Shown here: positions 33,233-41,559 of the stretch, in pieces
Layout: each line of letters begins with the position of its first letter
Position numbering within the stretch: the stretch's first letter is position 1
NCBI RefSeq assembly: GCF_006937785.1
Contig: NZ_SJEE01000038.1
Span: forward strand, 1-52,031
Reading direction: 5' to 3'
DNA length: 52,031 nt
Source: Pseudanabaena sp. UWO311
GTDB taxonomy: Bacteria > Cyanobacteriota > Cyanobacteriia > Pseudanabaenales > Pseudanabaenaceae
Position numbers and translations under genes: made by a program
Notes under the pieces: generated by a model
Database searches by the model: none
Told to the model about the DNA's origin: nothing
The model's input: only the letters and a program-made list of their open reading frames with translations

Positions 33233-35275
33233 TTACTGCTCGAATTGTGGCATTTCTAGAGAAACTGGCGTAAATTCTAATTGCACGGTTGACTGCCTAA
33301 CTTTGGCGGCGAAGGCTAGAGGATCGAGGTCGAATTGCTCGAATAGTTCACGTCCGCGTAGACAGCGCAATTCAGGATTTTCGGCTGCGCCGCTTACTAC
33401 CCACAATACAAAATCCTTATTGCTACGAGCATTCTCAATCTCGATCGCAGAAATTGCAAAGGACTCGCGATCGCTAGTGAAGCTTTTAATTACTACCGCT
33501 TCGCAAGCATTATCTTTAGTACATTCAAGATCATAGCCAACTTGAGATTTATCCACCGATCGCACCATCCAGCCATCGCGCATATATTGCGCCATCACTG
33601 AGATCATCGCTAGTTTTTCCGCAGTACTCGGATCTTCAATGGAGAACGGAATCGGTTTTTCGACTACTCTCTCGACTACTCGATCGACAAACTTTTCGAC
33701 CACGCGATCGACAACTTTCTCAACTTCAACAAATTTCTCAACCTCGACTATTCTTTCTACTTCAACAATCTTCTCAATCTCAACAATTTTTTCGACTTCA
33801 ACAATTTTTTCGACAATTTTCTCAACTTCCATGATCTTTTCGATCGCTTCAGTCAAGTCTGATATCGCCTCTTCAGCTTTTGAGATGGCGACCTCATTAG
33901 CAATTGGCTCTGTCGCAATAATCAGCTTGCTAGACTCCTCATCCCTATCATCAATATCATCATTATTACTTGTAGCCATAGCTAGTGGGACTTCCACAGT
34001 GATCGCTTCGGTGGCAGTATCTATGACTGGATCTGTGGCAGAAGCTGCGATCGCAAAGCTGCTTCTTGGTCTTGCTTTAGGAAGAGAATCAATCGCGAGG
34101 GTTTCCAAAAATTCCTTAGCTTTTTTCGCCTTGTCAGGTTTACCCTGAGTTTGATATAGGACGATCGCCTTACGTAAATCATCACCCGCGAGAGTCTCAT
34201 CAGCAATATCGGGTTGAGAATAGGTTAAGCCGCGATAGTAATAGGCATCAACATTACTGGGCTGCAACTCGATCGCATAGCTAAAATCGCGAAGCGCTTC
34301 AGGAAATTCTTTGAGAATGTAATGCGATCGCCCCCGACGAAATGCGGCTAGGTCGAGATTGGGGCTTAACTCCATGGTGCGACTATAACAAGCGATCGCC
34401 TGCTCGTAACTCTTGAGTTTGAAGTATGTATTGCCAAGAGACATATGAGCATCAGCAAAATTTGGATCGATCGCGATCGAGGCCTGAAAATCTGCCATCG
34501 CTTGCTGAAGTTGTCCCAACAAAAAATTAATTTCGCCACGCTTAAAATAGGCTAAACGCGCCTTGTCGGGGCGCATCGATATTGCTTTGCCATAGTCACC
34601 AACGGCTTTAGCATATTCGCGTAAACTTACATGAGCATCACCTAAGCCCAAATATGCTTTGATGAAATTAGGATTGAGCTTAAGTGCTTGCCGAAATGAC
34701 TCTAGAGCATCCTGTGGGAACCCTTGCTGAATATCTTCTAAGCCCCAGCGGTAATACACATCGATTAAGCTAATCCCCTTGCCAGCTCGAAATGCCTTTT
34801 GAGTTTGTTTCTCCCATTCGCGATCGAGCATCCGCACATATTCTTCACGAAATACCCCTGCATCGGTTTGCGGCTCAAGAGGCATTCCCTGAAAGTGGGG
34901 CAACTGCCGTAAATAATCTGTCCTGAGTGGCTCATCAAAGGTCACACAGGCATCCCAAGCCACCCATACCCGAAAGTTATTGGCTTGTGAGTCAATGTCA
35001 TAGGCTTCGCTCAGTTCGCGATACCGCGCCGAGCGCAGTTTAAGTTGATATTCACGATCAGCAGGAACTATTGTCCCCGACGCAAAATAGCCCTGATTGG
35101 CACTCCCGATCCGCTTAAAGTAAGCGCGATCGCCCACTTTGAGGGTTTGAATATTGCCGCAGTTCCACGTAACGATATACTGCTCCCCCTCAGAGATATC
35201 GGCGATCGCTTCACGAATAAAATCGCGAATCTCTGGCTCTGTCTGCTCGTTACACAGAAAAATTCTTGTGACCAT
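33233..35275 (-). CDS. PUA/EVE-like, TPR, VEK-repeat and DUF3883-like multidomain protein
   Basis: 680 residues. Residues 1-~115 (WNCGNIQTLKVGDRAYFKRI, NQGYFASGTIV) resemble an EVE/PUA-type domain that reads modified bases or RNA. About 165-390 are six or seven TPRs (AYLGLGDAHVSLREYAKAVG, ADAHMSLGNTYFKLKSYEQA). About 480-545 is a repetitive VEKIVEVEKIVEIEK-type helix. The last ~115 (DGWMVRSVDKSQVGYDLEC, AVVIKSF, DFVLWVVSG) resembles a DUF3883/endonuclease-like fold, but the usual Glu before Lys is replaced (VIK). It sits directly upstream of the R-M genes on the same strand. Function not known; a defence or sensing role is inferred from context. Confidence 0.75.
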   Translation of the reverse strand: MVTRIFLCNEQTEPEIRDFIREAIADISEGEQYIVTWNCGNIQTLKVGDRAYFKRIGSANQGYFASGTIVPADREYQLKLRSARYRELSEAYDIDSQANNFRVWVAWDACVTFDEPLRTDYLRQLPHFQGMPLEPQTDAGVFREEYVRMLDREWEKQTQKAFRAGKGISLIDVYYRWGLEDIQQGFPQDALESFRQALKLNPNFIKAYLGLGDAHVSLREYAKAVGDYGKAISMRPDKARLAYFKRGEINFLLGQLQQAMADFQASIAIDPNFADAHMSLGNTYFKLKSYEQAIACYSRTMELSPNLDLAAFRRGRSHYILKEFPEALRDFSYAIELQPSNVDAYYYRGLTYSQPDIADETLAGDDLRKAIVLYQTQGKPDKAKKAKEFLETLAIDSLPKARPRSSFAIAASATDPVIDTATEAITVEVPLAMATSNNDDIDDRDEESSKLIIATEPIANEVAISKAEEAISDLTEAIEKIMEVEKIVEKIVEVEKIVEIEKIVEVERIVEVEKFVEVEKVVDRVVEKFVDRVVERVVEKPIPFSIEDPSTAEKLAMISVMAQYMRDGWMVRSVDKSQVGYDLECTKDNACEAVVIKSFTSDRESFAISAIEIENARSNKDFVLWVVSGAAENPELRCLRGRELFEQFDLDPLAFAAKVRQSTVQLEFTPVSLEMPQFEQ

Positions 35276-35309
35276 AGGGATATTATCTTACGTTTGAACT
35301 GATTGTACC

Positions 35310-35350
35310 GAGAAAATAGAGGGAGTGCGAAGCACTCCCTCTATTTTCTC
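35310..35350. terminator. Perfect 19-bp-arm palindrome, GC-GAA-GC apex, at aroH end
   Basis: 41 bases with a GAA loop; the right arm touches the aroH stop (35349). It lies between aroH and the large gene starting at 35275, both minus strand. Confidence 0.85.
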
Positions 35351-35729
35351 AAATTTGAGCGTAAACGAGATCAGGACGCAAATCTCTAGCTCCGTTTAGG
35401 TAAATATGCTTGATTTGATGTTGCTCAAGAGGTGTATTCACATGAATTAATACCCTGATACAACGCTCTAAACTGCCCTTAACATACATTTGTTGTACAT
35501 CTAAAAGCGGAACATTTTCCCATTGCGATCGCGATCGGGCGATTTTGGCGGGAAATACCACATCAATATCTGTTGTTGCCGAAAAAGTCGCACTTACAAT
35601 TTCGCGCGGATCAATGTCATTTTGTGCCTCGATCTCCTCCATAAGCTCTAGCACAGCCCTCTCTAGGGCTTCATATGTATTTGCCTCAACTGTAGTTGCA
35701 CCACGAACGCCACGTACACGCCAACCCAC
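35349..35729 (-). CDS. aroH: Monofunctional chorismate mutase (AroH type)
   Basis: Rearranges chorismate to prephenate toward Phe and Tyr. 126 residues of the trimeric AroH fold: WRVRGVRGATTVEANTYEAL at the N-terminus (active-site Arg in RGVRGA), REIVSATFSATTDIDVVFPA in the middle and RCIRVLIHVN then IYLNGARDLRPDL at the end. GTG start at 35729, supported by the conserved RGVRGATT positioned at residues 6-13. With aroF and the chorismate-using synthase it makes three aromatic-pathway genes in the window, though unlinked. Confidence 0.95.
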   Translation of the reverse strand: MGWRVRGVRGATTVEANTYEALERAVLELMEEIEAQNDIDPREIVSATFSATTDIDVVFPAKIARSRSQWENVPLLDVQQMYVKGSLERCIRVLIHVNTPLEQHQIKHIYLNGARDLRPDLVYAQI

Positions 35730-35857
35730 GTTTTACACCATCCGTACTGTATGTAAGTGTTTTTGATGTTTAATCATATCCATCATTTATCAGATTACCC
35801 CTAAAAAACAATGTTAAGTTAATTGCGATCGCCTAAAACATAAAATCCCTAGTGAAT

Positions 35858-36397
35858 ATGACCGAAGTCTTTAAAGTTTCACCACTGATTCGGGTTACAT
35901 TACTGCTGTTATATGTAGCTCTCACTGCTCCTTTACCATTTTTGAGTAACTTTACCCATGCTGCTATTCCTGCCTCTTGGTTAAGTATTGGCTTAGCGAT
36001 CGGTTTTGTGTTTTTGTATGGGGCGCTTAGCGATCGCGTAATTCTTGATAATCAAGGCATTAGCTTAGTCTATCCACGCTGGTTCCCAACTTTTTTGCGT
36101 AAAGGCTGGTCACTTGCTTGGCAAGATATCAAGGCTCTTAAACCAAGGATTACAGGTCAAGGCGGTATTGTTTATTATTTTGTCGATAAAGACTCTGAGC
36201 AAGCTTATTTATTACCGATGCGAGTAGTTGGCTTTGCGCGATTAGTAAAACAGGTTGAAGAACATACGGGTATTGACACAAGAGATATTCGTCCTCTCGC
36301 TCAACCTTGGATGTATATAATTTTGATGGTGTTTACTCTGTTATTACTACTAATGGATGGCTGGACGATTTACACGGCTCTAACACTTCCGCACTAA
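35858..36397 (+). CDS. Membrane protein with PH-like middle domain, unknown
   Basis: 179 residues from ATG 35858. Two N-terminal helices (about 8-30 and 42-62), a ~85-residue soluble part (DRVILDNQGISLVYPRWFP, WQDIKALKPRITGQGGIVYY) that looks like a bacterial PH domain, and a C-terminal helix (about 150-172). No family named. Convergent with the GAF gene; the coding ends overlap by 4 bases (36394-36397). Confidence 0.65.
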   Translation: MTEVFKVSPLIRVTLLLLYVALTAPLPFLSNFTHAAIPASWLSIGLAIGFVFLYGALSDRVILDNQGISLVYPRWFPTFLRKGWSLAWQDIKALKPRITGQGGIVYYFVDKDSEQAYLLPMRVVGFARLVKQVEEHTGIDTRDIRPLAQPWMYIILMVFTLLLLLMDGWTIYTALTLPH

Positions 36398-37038
36398 ACT
36401 AAATCCAAAGGACGATAATTAGCATGTAATTGGGCGTTAACAATTATTGCCGCAATAATTTCCATGCTGTATTGCATCATCATGGCGATCTCTTCGTTGA
36501 AATGGTTCGGCTGAGGATGCGTCAGCGTAATAATCCCGAGCACCTCAATGCCGTAGATTAAAGGAATTGCCAAAGCTGAGCGTGCGGCATATGGTTGATC
36601 TGCCAACTGTACCCAGCGGTCGTCGATAATAGCATCATAGATAATACCGATCTGTCTATGGCGCAAAGTCCATCCCGCTAAACCATCATCTAAAACTTTG
36701 GAAATCACAGAATCTTTGAGATCTCTTGTTACAGGACTCCGAGCCAAGATACTCTCCACGATTTCCCCATCTTCATCAATCAAAAAAATACTCCCTTCAC
36801 CAGCACTAGTATATTGGGTGAGAATTTCCAATGTATGTTTGAGCGTAGTTTTGAGAATTAGGCTGCCACTTATGGACTGAGCGTAAGCGATCGAACTTTT
36901 TAGTAAATTTGTTTGTAACTTGATCGCAGCTTGAGACGATATTAATAATGAGCTATCTTCTAGACTTGATTGGAAAGGAACTACATTTAAGCGATTAGGG
37001 ATTGGGGGCTCTTGTGAGTTGATCTCTTTTAAGTTCAT
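36394..37038 (-). CDS. GAF-domain protein
   Basis: 214 residues. After a ~40-residue lead, a single GAF domain spans about 55-205: LEILTQYTSAGEGSIFLIDE, KVLDDGLAGWTLRHRQIGII, PYAARSALAIPLIYGIEVLG and ITLTHPQPNHFNEE. No kinase, cyclase or HD domain is attached, and no conserved bilin-binding Cys-His is evident, so it is a stand-alone small-molecule or redox sensor of unknown output. ATG start. Confidence 0.88.
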   Translation of the reverse strand: MNLKEINSQEPPIPNRLNVVPFQSSLEDSSLLISSQAAIKLQTNLLKSSIAYAQSISGSLILKTTLKHTLEILTQYTSAGEGSIFLIDEDGEIVESILARSPVTRDLKDSVISKVLDDGLAGWTLRHRQIGIIYDAIIDDRWVQLADQPYAARSALAIPLIYGIEVLGIITLTHPQPNHFNEEIAMMMQYSMEIIAAIIVNAQLHANYRPLDLV

Positions 37039-37100
37039 ACACGATTCCGATGTGCTGCTTCAAAAAAGTGTAAACCGATTTTTGTGTTTTCAGAAGTTTT

Positions 37101-37149
37101 TATTAAAATGCTGTGGCGTAAGCTGAGTGCACGCCACAGCATTTTAATA
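37101..37149. terminator. 19-bp-stem palindrome after the RNA methyltransferase
   Basis: Perfect 19-bp arms and an 11-base loop, ending one base before the stop region of the minus-strand gene at 37150. Lacks the RAA apex. Confidence 0.8.
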
Positions 37150-37932
37150 TCATGATCGCTGCCGTTTTGCTTCATAGAGCAGCAAGGCGGCACAAATAGC
37201 CACATTTAAGGATTCCACGCGATCACTCTGGGGAATTGATACCGCTTCATCCGCAAGTTCAATTAATTCTTGAGATAGTCCATTGCCTTCATTACCCAGC
37301 AAAATCAAAGTCGGTTGCGTAAAGTCATAATCCCAATAGGTTTTGGTTGCATTGGCTAATGTGGCGATTACTTTTACGCCCTGTGCTTGCAATTTGCGAA
37401 TATCATCGGCTATATCTGTAGATGTTTGCATCGCACAGCGAAACCATTGTCCTGCGGTAGCCCGAATAATTTTGGGATTAGTCAAATCGACGCTATCACT
37501 ACTCACCAACATGCCATCAATGCCAACAGCCACAGCCGATCTCACAATCGCCCCAATATTCCCTGGATCTTGAATTGTTTCTAACGCTAAGCCCAAGGAC
37601 TGGATCTGAGCAATTTTACGAGATGGCATTAGCGCTGCTGCGATTACCCCATCAGGATTTTTGGTGGTGGCGATCGCCTGAAGCACGTCTTCTGAGACAA
37701 TTTCTAATCTTTTGATTTCATCAATGGTGGTAATCTGCTCATACAAGTCAGGATTCACGGCGATCCATTTTTCGGTACAACAGACGATTGAGAGTGGATA
37801 CGCTGTGGCGATCGCTTCTATCAGAGCGTGAGTTCCTTCTACTAGAAATAGCCCTTGTTCTTTCCGATCTTTAGCACTCTCACTAAGAGATCGCAATTGC
37901 TTAACTAATGGATTTTTTGTACTGGTGAGCAA
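37150..37932 (-). CDS. TrmH/SpoU-family RNA 2'-O-methyltransferase
   Basis: SAM-dependent RNA ribose methyltransferase with the SPOUT knot: ETIQDPGNIGAIVRSAVAVG (motif 1), TLILLGNEGNGLSQELIELA (motif 2) and RVESLNVAICAALLLYEAKR (motif 3). The N-terminal part (TKNPLVKQLRSLSESAKDRKEQGLFLVEGTHAL; shown in pieces elsewhere) is the substrate-binding domain of the 23S/tRNA TrmH-type enzymes. The precise target nucleotide is not decidable. TTG start at 37932, chosen because the conserved N-terminal motif begins there. Confidence 0.92.
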   Translation of the reverse strand: MLTSTKNPLVKQLRSLSESAKDRKEQGLFLVEGTHALIEAIATAYPLSIVCCTEKWIAVNPDLYEQITTIDEIKRLEIVSEDVLQAIATTKNPDGVIAAALMPSRKIAQIQSLGLALETIQDPGNIGAIVRSAVAVGIDGMLVSSDSVDLTNPKIIRATAGQWFRCAMQTSTDIADDIRKLQAQGVKVIATLANATKTYWDYDFTQPTLILLGNEGNGLSQELIELADEAVSIPQSDRVESLNVAICAALLLYEAKRQRS

Positions 37933-38007
37933 TTGCTAATTCCTACAACAAATGTTTTTTATCCGCATTTTAGTATATAGCAATGCAAGAAATAGCTAGG
38001 ACATAAA

Positions 38008-38048
38008 AAAAGATGAGTGGCGGCGCTTCGCACCGCCACTCATCTTTT
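38008..38048. repeat. 19-bp-arm palindrome, GC-TTC-GC apex, between divergent genes
   Basis: 41 bases, one mismatch, TTC loop. Between the divergent starts at 37932 (minus) and 38149 (plus). Confidence 0.82.
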
Positions 38049-38148
38049 GGGTGGTGTTACAAATATGGTAACGGGATTAATCAAAATATAATTTGCGGGG
38101 TAGTATACAAAATATAGAGTTTAACCACTAGTCTAAAGAGGATTGAGT

Positions 38149-38547
38149 ATGTCTAAAAAATTCTGGAATTCTTTAGCGATCGCAGCGGCTGTTATAATCC
38201 CGACAATCTCAGTGGGAGTGTTAGAAGCCTCAGCTCAAAATAGCTATGGAGCGATTGCTCGCTCTCCCTCAACTCAAGATAAAGGTTATTCTTGGAATTA
38301 CTCAACTCGTGCGGCGGCTGAAAGAAGAGCCATACAAGAATGCGAAAGTAGCTCAGAGCCTGGGGACTGTGAAGTACTGATGTGGACTCGTAATGCCTGT
38401 ATGTCGATCGCAGAGGGAAGTAATGGAGCAGCAGGAACAGCTTGGTCAACTAGTAGTAGACAAGCAGAATCTAAAGCTCGTCAAGTTTGCCGTGATTATG
38501 ATGGTGTAGATTGCAGAGTTACTCGCACAATCTGCCTGCCCAAATAA
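38149..38547 (+). CDS. Exported DUF4189 protein (copy 1)
   Basis: 132 residues. Signal peptide about 1-30 (MSKKFWNSLAIAAAVIIPTI). The mature part is one DUF4189 domain: SYGAIARSPSTQDKGYSWNY, ERRAIQECES, then GDCEVLMWTRNACMSIAEGS and the end VTRTICLPK. Six cysteines, consistent with disulfides. Function unknown. ATG 38149 has an AAGAGGA upstream. A close paralogue lies at 38989, separated by 441 bases of repeats. Confidence 0.88.
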   Translation: MSKKFWNSLAIAAAVIIPTISVGVLEASAQNSYGAIARSPSTQDKGYSWNYSTRAAAERRAIQECESSSEPGDCEVLMWTRNACMSIAEGSNGAAGTAWSTSSRQAESKARQVCRDYDGVDCRVTRTICLPK

Positions 38548-38675
38548 ATAAGCTGAGCTGCAATGATCTAGGCGATGCTTGACTTGGTTAGTACTAGAGT
38601 AGTTCGGGATCTAAAAAAATACTCGCTCTCTCCTTTTGGTAATTACTATTCAGCAATTATCGAAAGGGCATACTA

Positions 38676-38726
38676 CAAAATAGTTCTTAAAAGTGGTGCT
38701 TTGCACCACTTTTAAGAACTATTTTG
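38676..38726. terminator. Perfect 24-bp-arm palindrome, GC-TTT-GC apex
   Basis: 51 bases with a TTT loop; followed by T-rich sequence. Downstream of the first DUF4189 gene by 128 bases. Confidence 0.85.
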
Positions 38727-38733
38727 GTTTTGG

Positions 38734-38774
38734 TTAATTTACAAAGTGTTGTAAGTTAAAACTTTGTAAATTAA
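38734..38774. repeat. 14-bp inverted repeat
   Basis: Perfect arms TTAATTTACAAAGT and its complement, 13-base loop. Confidence 0.7.
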
Positions 38775-38822
38775 TCAAAGTTGCATTAATTTTCAAATTA
38801 TCATAGTAGATATAGGGATCTA

Positions 38823-38925
38823 ATACCAAAGCACAAAATGGTGTAGCTATTTTGTGAATTAAAAACCCTTACAGGGTTTGGTTTTTAATTCACAGAAGAG
38901 TTGTCGCACCTTTGTGAATTGGTAT
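38823..38925. mobile_element. MITE-like 103-bp inverted repeat with ATACCAA ends
   Basis: The two halves are imperfect inverted copies over the whole length: ends ATACCAA/TTGGTAT, shared CACAAA/TTTGTG and a perfect inner block TGTGAATTAAAAACC and its complement. There is no coding content. The size and terminal inverted repeats fit a miniature element moved by a transposase in trans; a TA target is possible (TA at 38824-38825 and 38923-38924). Confidence 0.75.
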
Positions 38926-38975
38926 AAGACGCAAGGAATAGAAAATATAGATTTTTGCTGAATGAGGCAAGGAGC

Positions 38976-38983
38976 AAGGAGGG
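38976..38983 (+). promoter_or_regulatory. Strong ribosome binding site of DUF4189 copy 2
   Basis: AAGGAGGG five bases before ATG 38989, one of the best Shine-Dalgarno matches in the window. It fixes the start against an upstream in-frame ATG at 38962. Confidence 0.8.
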
Positions 38984-38988
38984 ATTTT

Positions 38989-39381
38989 ATGTCTAAAAGC
39001 CTCTGGAATTCTCTAGTAATTGCCACCCTTCTGATTCCAACAATCTCAGTTGGGGCAATGGAAGTTATAGCTCAGAGTTATGGAGCAATTGCTCGTTCTC
39101 CTACAACTCAAGATAAAGGCTATTCTTGGAATTATCGAACTCGTGCTGCGGCTGAAAATAGAGCTTTGCAAGAATGTGACAGCATCTCTTATGCTGGAGA
39201 TTGCGAAATACTAATTTGGACTCGTAATGCCTGTATGTCGATCGCAGAAAGCAGAAACGGTGCAGCAGGAACAGCTTGGTCAACTGATGAATATGAAGCT
39301 GAAAGCACAGCGCGTGAAGTTTGTCACGATTATGGTGGTAGAAACTGCACTATAACACGCACGATTTGTTTACCATACTAA
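38989..39381 (+). CDS. Exported DUF4189 protein (copy 2)
   Basis: 130 residues, paralogue of the gene at 38149: same signal peptide style (MSKSLWNSLVIATLLIPTIS), same SYGAIARSP, QDKGYSWNY, WTRNACMSIAES and TRTICLPY blocks and the same cysteine spacing. Sequence has drifted in the second half (STAREVCHDYGGRNCTI). The start is fixed by AAGGAGGG. Function unknown; duplicated exported proteins like this may bind surface or extracellular ligands, but this is inference. Confidence 0.88.
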   Translation: MSKSLWNSLVIATLLIPTISVGAMEVIAQSYGAIARSPTTQDKGYSWNYRTRAAAENRALQECDSISYAGDCEILIWTRNACMSIAESRNGAAGTAWSTDEYEAESTAREVCHDYGGRNCTITRTICLPY

Positions 39382-39452
39382 AAGAATATAGTTGCTAAGA
39401 TTTGCTTGACAACTATACTCTTAGATAGCTTTCTTCATCTTTCCCTAATGTT

Positions 39453-40280
39453 TTGCTATTAATCGAATCTCTCGTTTTACAATGTTTTGCGATCGCGCTT
39501 GGGGCTTGTATTGGGAGCTTCTTAAACGTGGTAATTTATCGCGTTCCTGCGGGGTTATCAATTTTGCATCCGCCCTCGCGCTGTCCCCATTGTCTGCGCC
39601 AACTTGCGCCACGCGACAATATTCCGATTATTGGCTGGTTTCTGATTAAGGGCAAATGTCGTTATTGTCATACGCCTGTGTCATGGCGATATCCTGCGAT
39701 CGAGGCTCTAACAGCGTTTCTGTTTTGGTGTGTGGCTGCATATTTCGGAACTTCCATACCAATTCTGACCTTATGTTTTTATGCCGCGTTTCTCAGTTGG
39801 CTGTTAGCGCTTGCAATGATCGACATTGATACGATGACATTACCTAATTCCTTAACGCAATCAGGATTGTTCTTAGGGCTAATTTATCAAGTTAGTATCG
39901 CCTCGCTTAGTAACGGCGATCGCCTAGCTTTTCCTAGATTACTGCTATTTGGTATTGGTGGAGCCGTACTAGGCATATGGCTTTTAGACATCATGAGAAT
40001 TGCAGGCAAAATTTTTCTGCAAAAAGAAGCAATGGGTGGTGGTGATCCCAAACTCGCTGCCATGATCGGCATGTGGCTGGGTTGGCAAAATGTTTTGCTG
40101 ACGATCTTGATTGCTTCAGCGATTGGTACTCTTATTGGCGCGATCGCCATAATTACCAAAGATTTAGGGAAACAGCAACCAATTCCCTTTGGTCCCTTTT
40201 TAGCTGTGGGAGGAGCAATTTCTCTGTTTTTTGGTAAGTCGATTCTTTCAGCTTATCTTGGTTGGTTTGGACTAACCTGA
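39453..40280 (+). CDS. pilD: Type IV prepilin peptidase / N-methyltransferase
   Basis: Cleaves and methylates type IV prepilins at the membrane, needed for motility and DNA uptake. 275 residues. After the first helix with GACIGSFLNVVIYRVP come the zinc-type cysteine pairs CPHC and CRYC (about 44-47 and 69-72). The aspartate protease residues are in LAMIDIDTMTLPN and GGGDPKLAAMIGMW. About eight membrane segments. The start is TTG at 39453; no in-frame ATG exists nearby and the conserved first helix begins at once. The stop codon falls in the arm of a palindrome. Confidence 0.95.
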   Translation: MLLIESLVLQCFAIALGACIGSFLNVVIYRVPAGLSILHPPSRCPHCLRQLAPRDNIPIIGWFLIKGKCRYCHTPVSWRYPAIEALTAFLFWCVAAYFGTSIPILTLCFYAAFLSWLLALAMIDIDTMTLPNSLTQSGLFLGLIYQVSIASLSNGDRLAFPRLLLFGIGGAVLGIWLLDIMRIAGKIFLQKEAMGGGDPKLAAMIGMWLGWQNVLLTILIASAIGTLIGAIAIITKDLGKQQPIPFGPFLAVGGAISLFFGKSILSAYLGWFGLT

Positions 40281-40341
40281 CAATAAAAAAAGGCGACGCG
40301 AAACGCTGTCTTTTTTAACGCCGTATTTTTATTGTCAGGTT
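40274..40341. repeat. Nested palindrome overlapping the pilD stop
   Basis: Outer 16-bp perfect arms (40274-40289 and 40326-40341); the left arm contains the last codon and stop of pilD. The inside (40290-40325) holds a weaker GCGAAACGC hairpin and a leftover AACGCC piece, as if an older palindrome had been rearranged. Confidence 0.75.
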
Positions 40342-40350
40342 TTGATCATA

Positions 40351-40414
40351 AAGAATCACAAGAAATTAAAAAAGAGTGCTGCGCAGCACTCTTTTTTAAT
40401 TTCTTGTGATTCTT
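40351..40414. terminator. Perfect 32-bp-arm palindrome without spacer
   Basis: 64 bases, no mismatch and no loop (centre between 40382 and 40383; GCTGC|GCAGC). Between convergent pilD and cdsA; usable as a terminator from both sides. Confidence 0.9.
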
Positions 40415-40442
40415 CGAGCGTAAAAATGCCTATAAAAAATGC

Positions 40443-41354
40443 TCAAGAAGCTTTATGCACAATGGGCAAAATCAAAGTAATGAAGTAATACACCAAAGGC
40501 GCAGTAAAGACATAACTATCAGCACGATCAAGAATGCCGCCATGCCCTGGCATGATCTGCCCAGAATCTTTGACCCCAGCATCACGCTTCATCATCGATT
40601 CAGTCAAATCTCCCAGCAACCCTGCAATACCAATCAATAACCCTAAAATTGCACCCAGCAGCCACCATTGTGCCCACCCCAGACTATAAGCCCAGATGAT
40701 CGCCGTCAAGCAGCAGCAAAGCAATCCTGCGATCGCACCTTCCACCGTTTTCTTAGGACTAATATCCGAAAGTCTTGTCCGTCCAATAATCTTGCCAAAT
40801 ATATATGCACCAACATCTGAAGCCCAAATGCAACAAAACCCCATCACCACATAAACAGAGCCATCAGTTACAGGGAAAGTAATTCGCAACCAAGAGAGCT
40901 GTTCAATATTGCGTAATTGGTTAAAAAAATCAAACTGGTGCAAGCGATCGCTAATTTCAAATATATTGCCATCACCAAGCCCTCTAATTCTTACCCAAAA
41001 GCTAGGTAAGTACCCCCCATAAAACAACCCCAATATCGAAGCAGAAATATCAGAAATCGTCGCAATTCTGGTTTGAAACAATAGATAAAAGCATATAAAA
41101 GTTCCTGCAATAGGGATCACAGCATCTGCAAGATCAACTCTCACCTGCGAAACAATTAGTAATGCTAAACTAACAAAAATTGTGATCTTGCTTGCTGGAA
41201 AAATCTCCTTGGCTCGTACCAATGCAAAATATTCCATCTCACCAAAAATCACCAGCAACGCAAATGCTGCGGTGAAAGCCCATCCACCTAGGGCGATCGC
41301 CGCTAGTACGAGTGGTACGACTAATAAAGCACTGATAATGCGAGTCCAATGCAT
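40443..41354 (-). CDS. cdsA: Phosphatidate cytidylyltransferase
   Basis: Makes CDP-diacylglycerol from phosphatidic acid and CTP in the membrane, the branch point to phosphatidylglycerol. 303 residues, about eight membrane helices. The C-terminal signature region is clear: SDVGAYIFGKIIGRTRLSDI, SPKKTVEGA and GDLTESMMKRDAGVKDSGQI followed by MPGHGGILDRADS. ATG start. Convergent with pilD, divergent from the DnaJ-domain gene. Confidence 0.95.
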   Translation of the reverse strand: MHWTRIISALLVVPLVLAAIALGGWAFTAAFALLVIFGEMEYFALVRAKEIFPASKITIFVSLALLIVSQVRVDLADAVIPIAGTFICFYLLFQTRIATISDISASILGLFYGGYLPSFWVRIRGLGDGNIFEISDRLHQFDFFNQLRNIEQLSWLRITFPVTDGSVYVVMGFCCIWASDVGAYIFGKIIGRTRLSDISPKKTVEGAIAGLLCCCLTAIIWAYSLGWAQWWLLGAILGLLIGIAGLLGDLTESMMKRDAGVKDSGQIMPGHGGILDRADSYVFTAPLVYYFITLILPIVHKAS

Positions 41355-41559
41355 GAAAATGGCACAGATGAGAAAGTGGATATGGGTAATTTACACAAAG
41401 CTAGACATTGTGCTACCTCAGAAGTAAATATACTCCTATCAACTGTTGAAGCAACAAAATCGTTATGCAAATTTGCGAATTCTTGTGTTTTTGAGAATTT
41501 CGCCTACGGGTTTAATCTGTAGATTGGATAAACATACCTGAAATATATCCGAAAGCACT

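Larger units (their letters stand above)
38548..38988. other. 441-base spacer made of repeats between DUF4189 copies
   Basis: Holds the palindrome 38676-38726, an inverted repeat with arms 38734-38747 and 38761-38774, and a MITE-like element 38823-38925. No gene seen. Confidence 0.75.

Noticed and set aside
33639-34148. 169-codon plus-strand open frame rich in Ser-Thr-Ile
   Set aside because: It is the antisense shadow of the VEK repeat region of the large gene on the minus strand.
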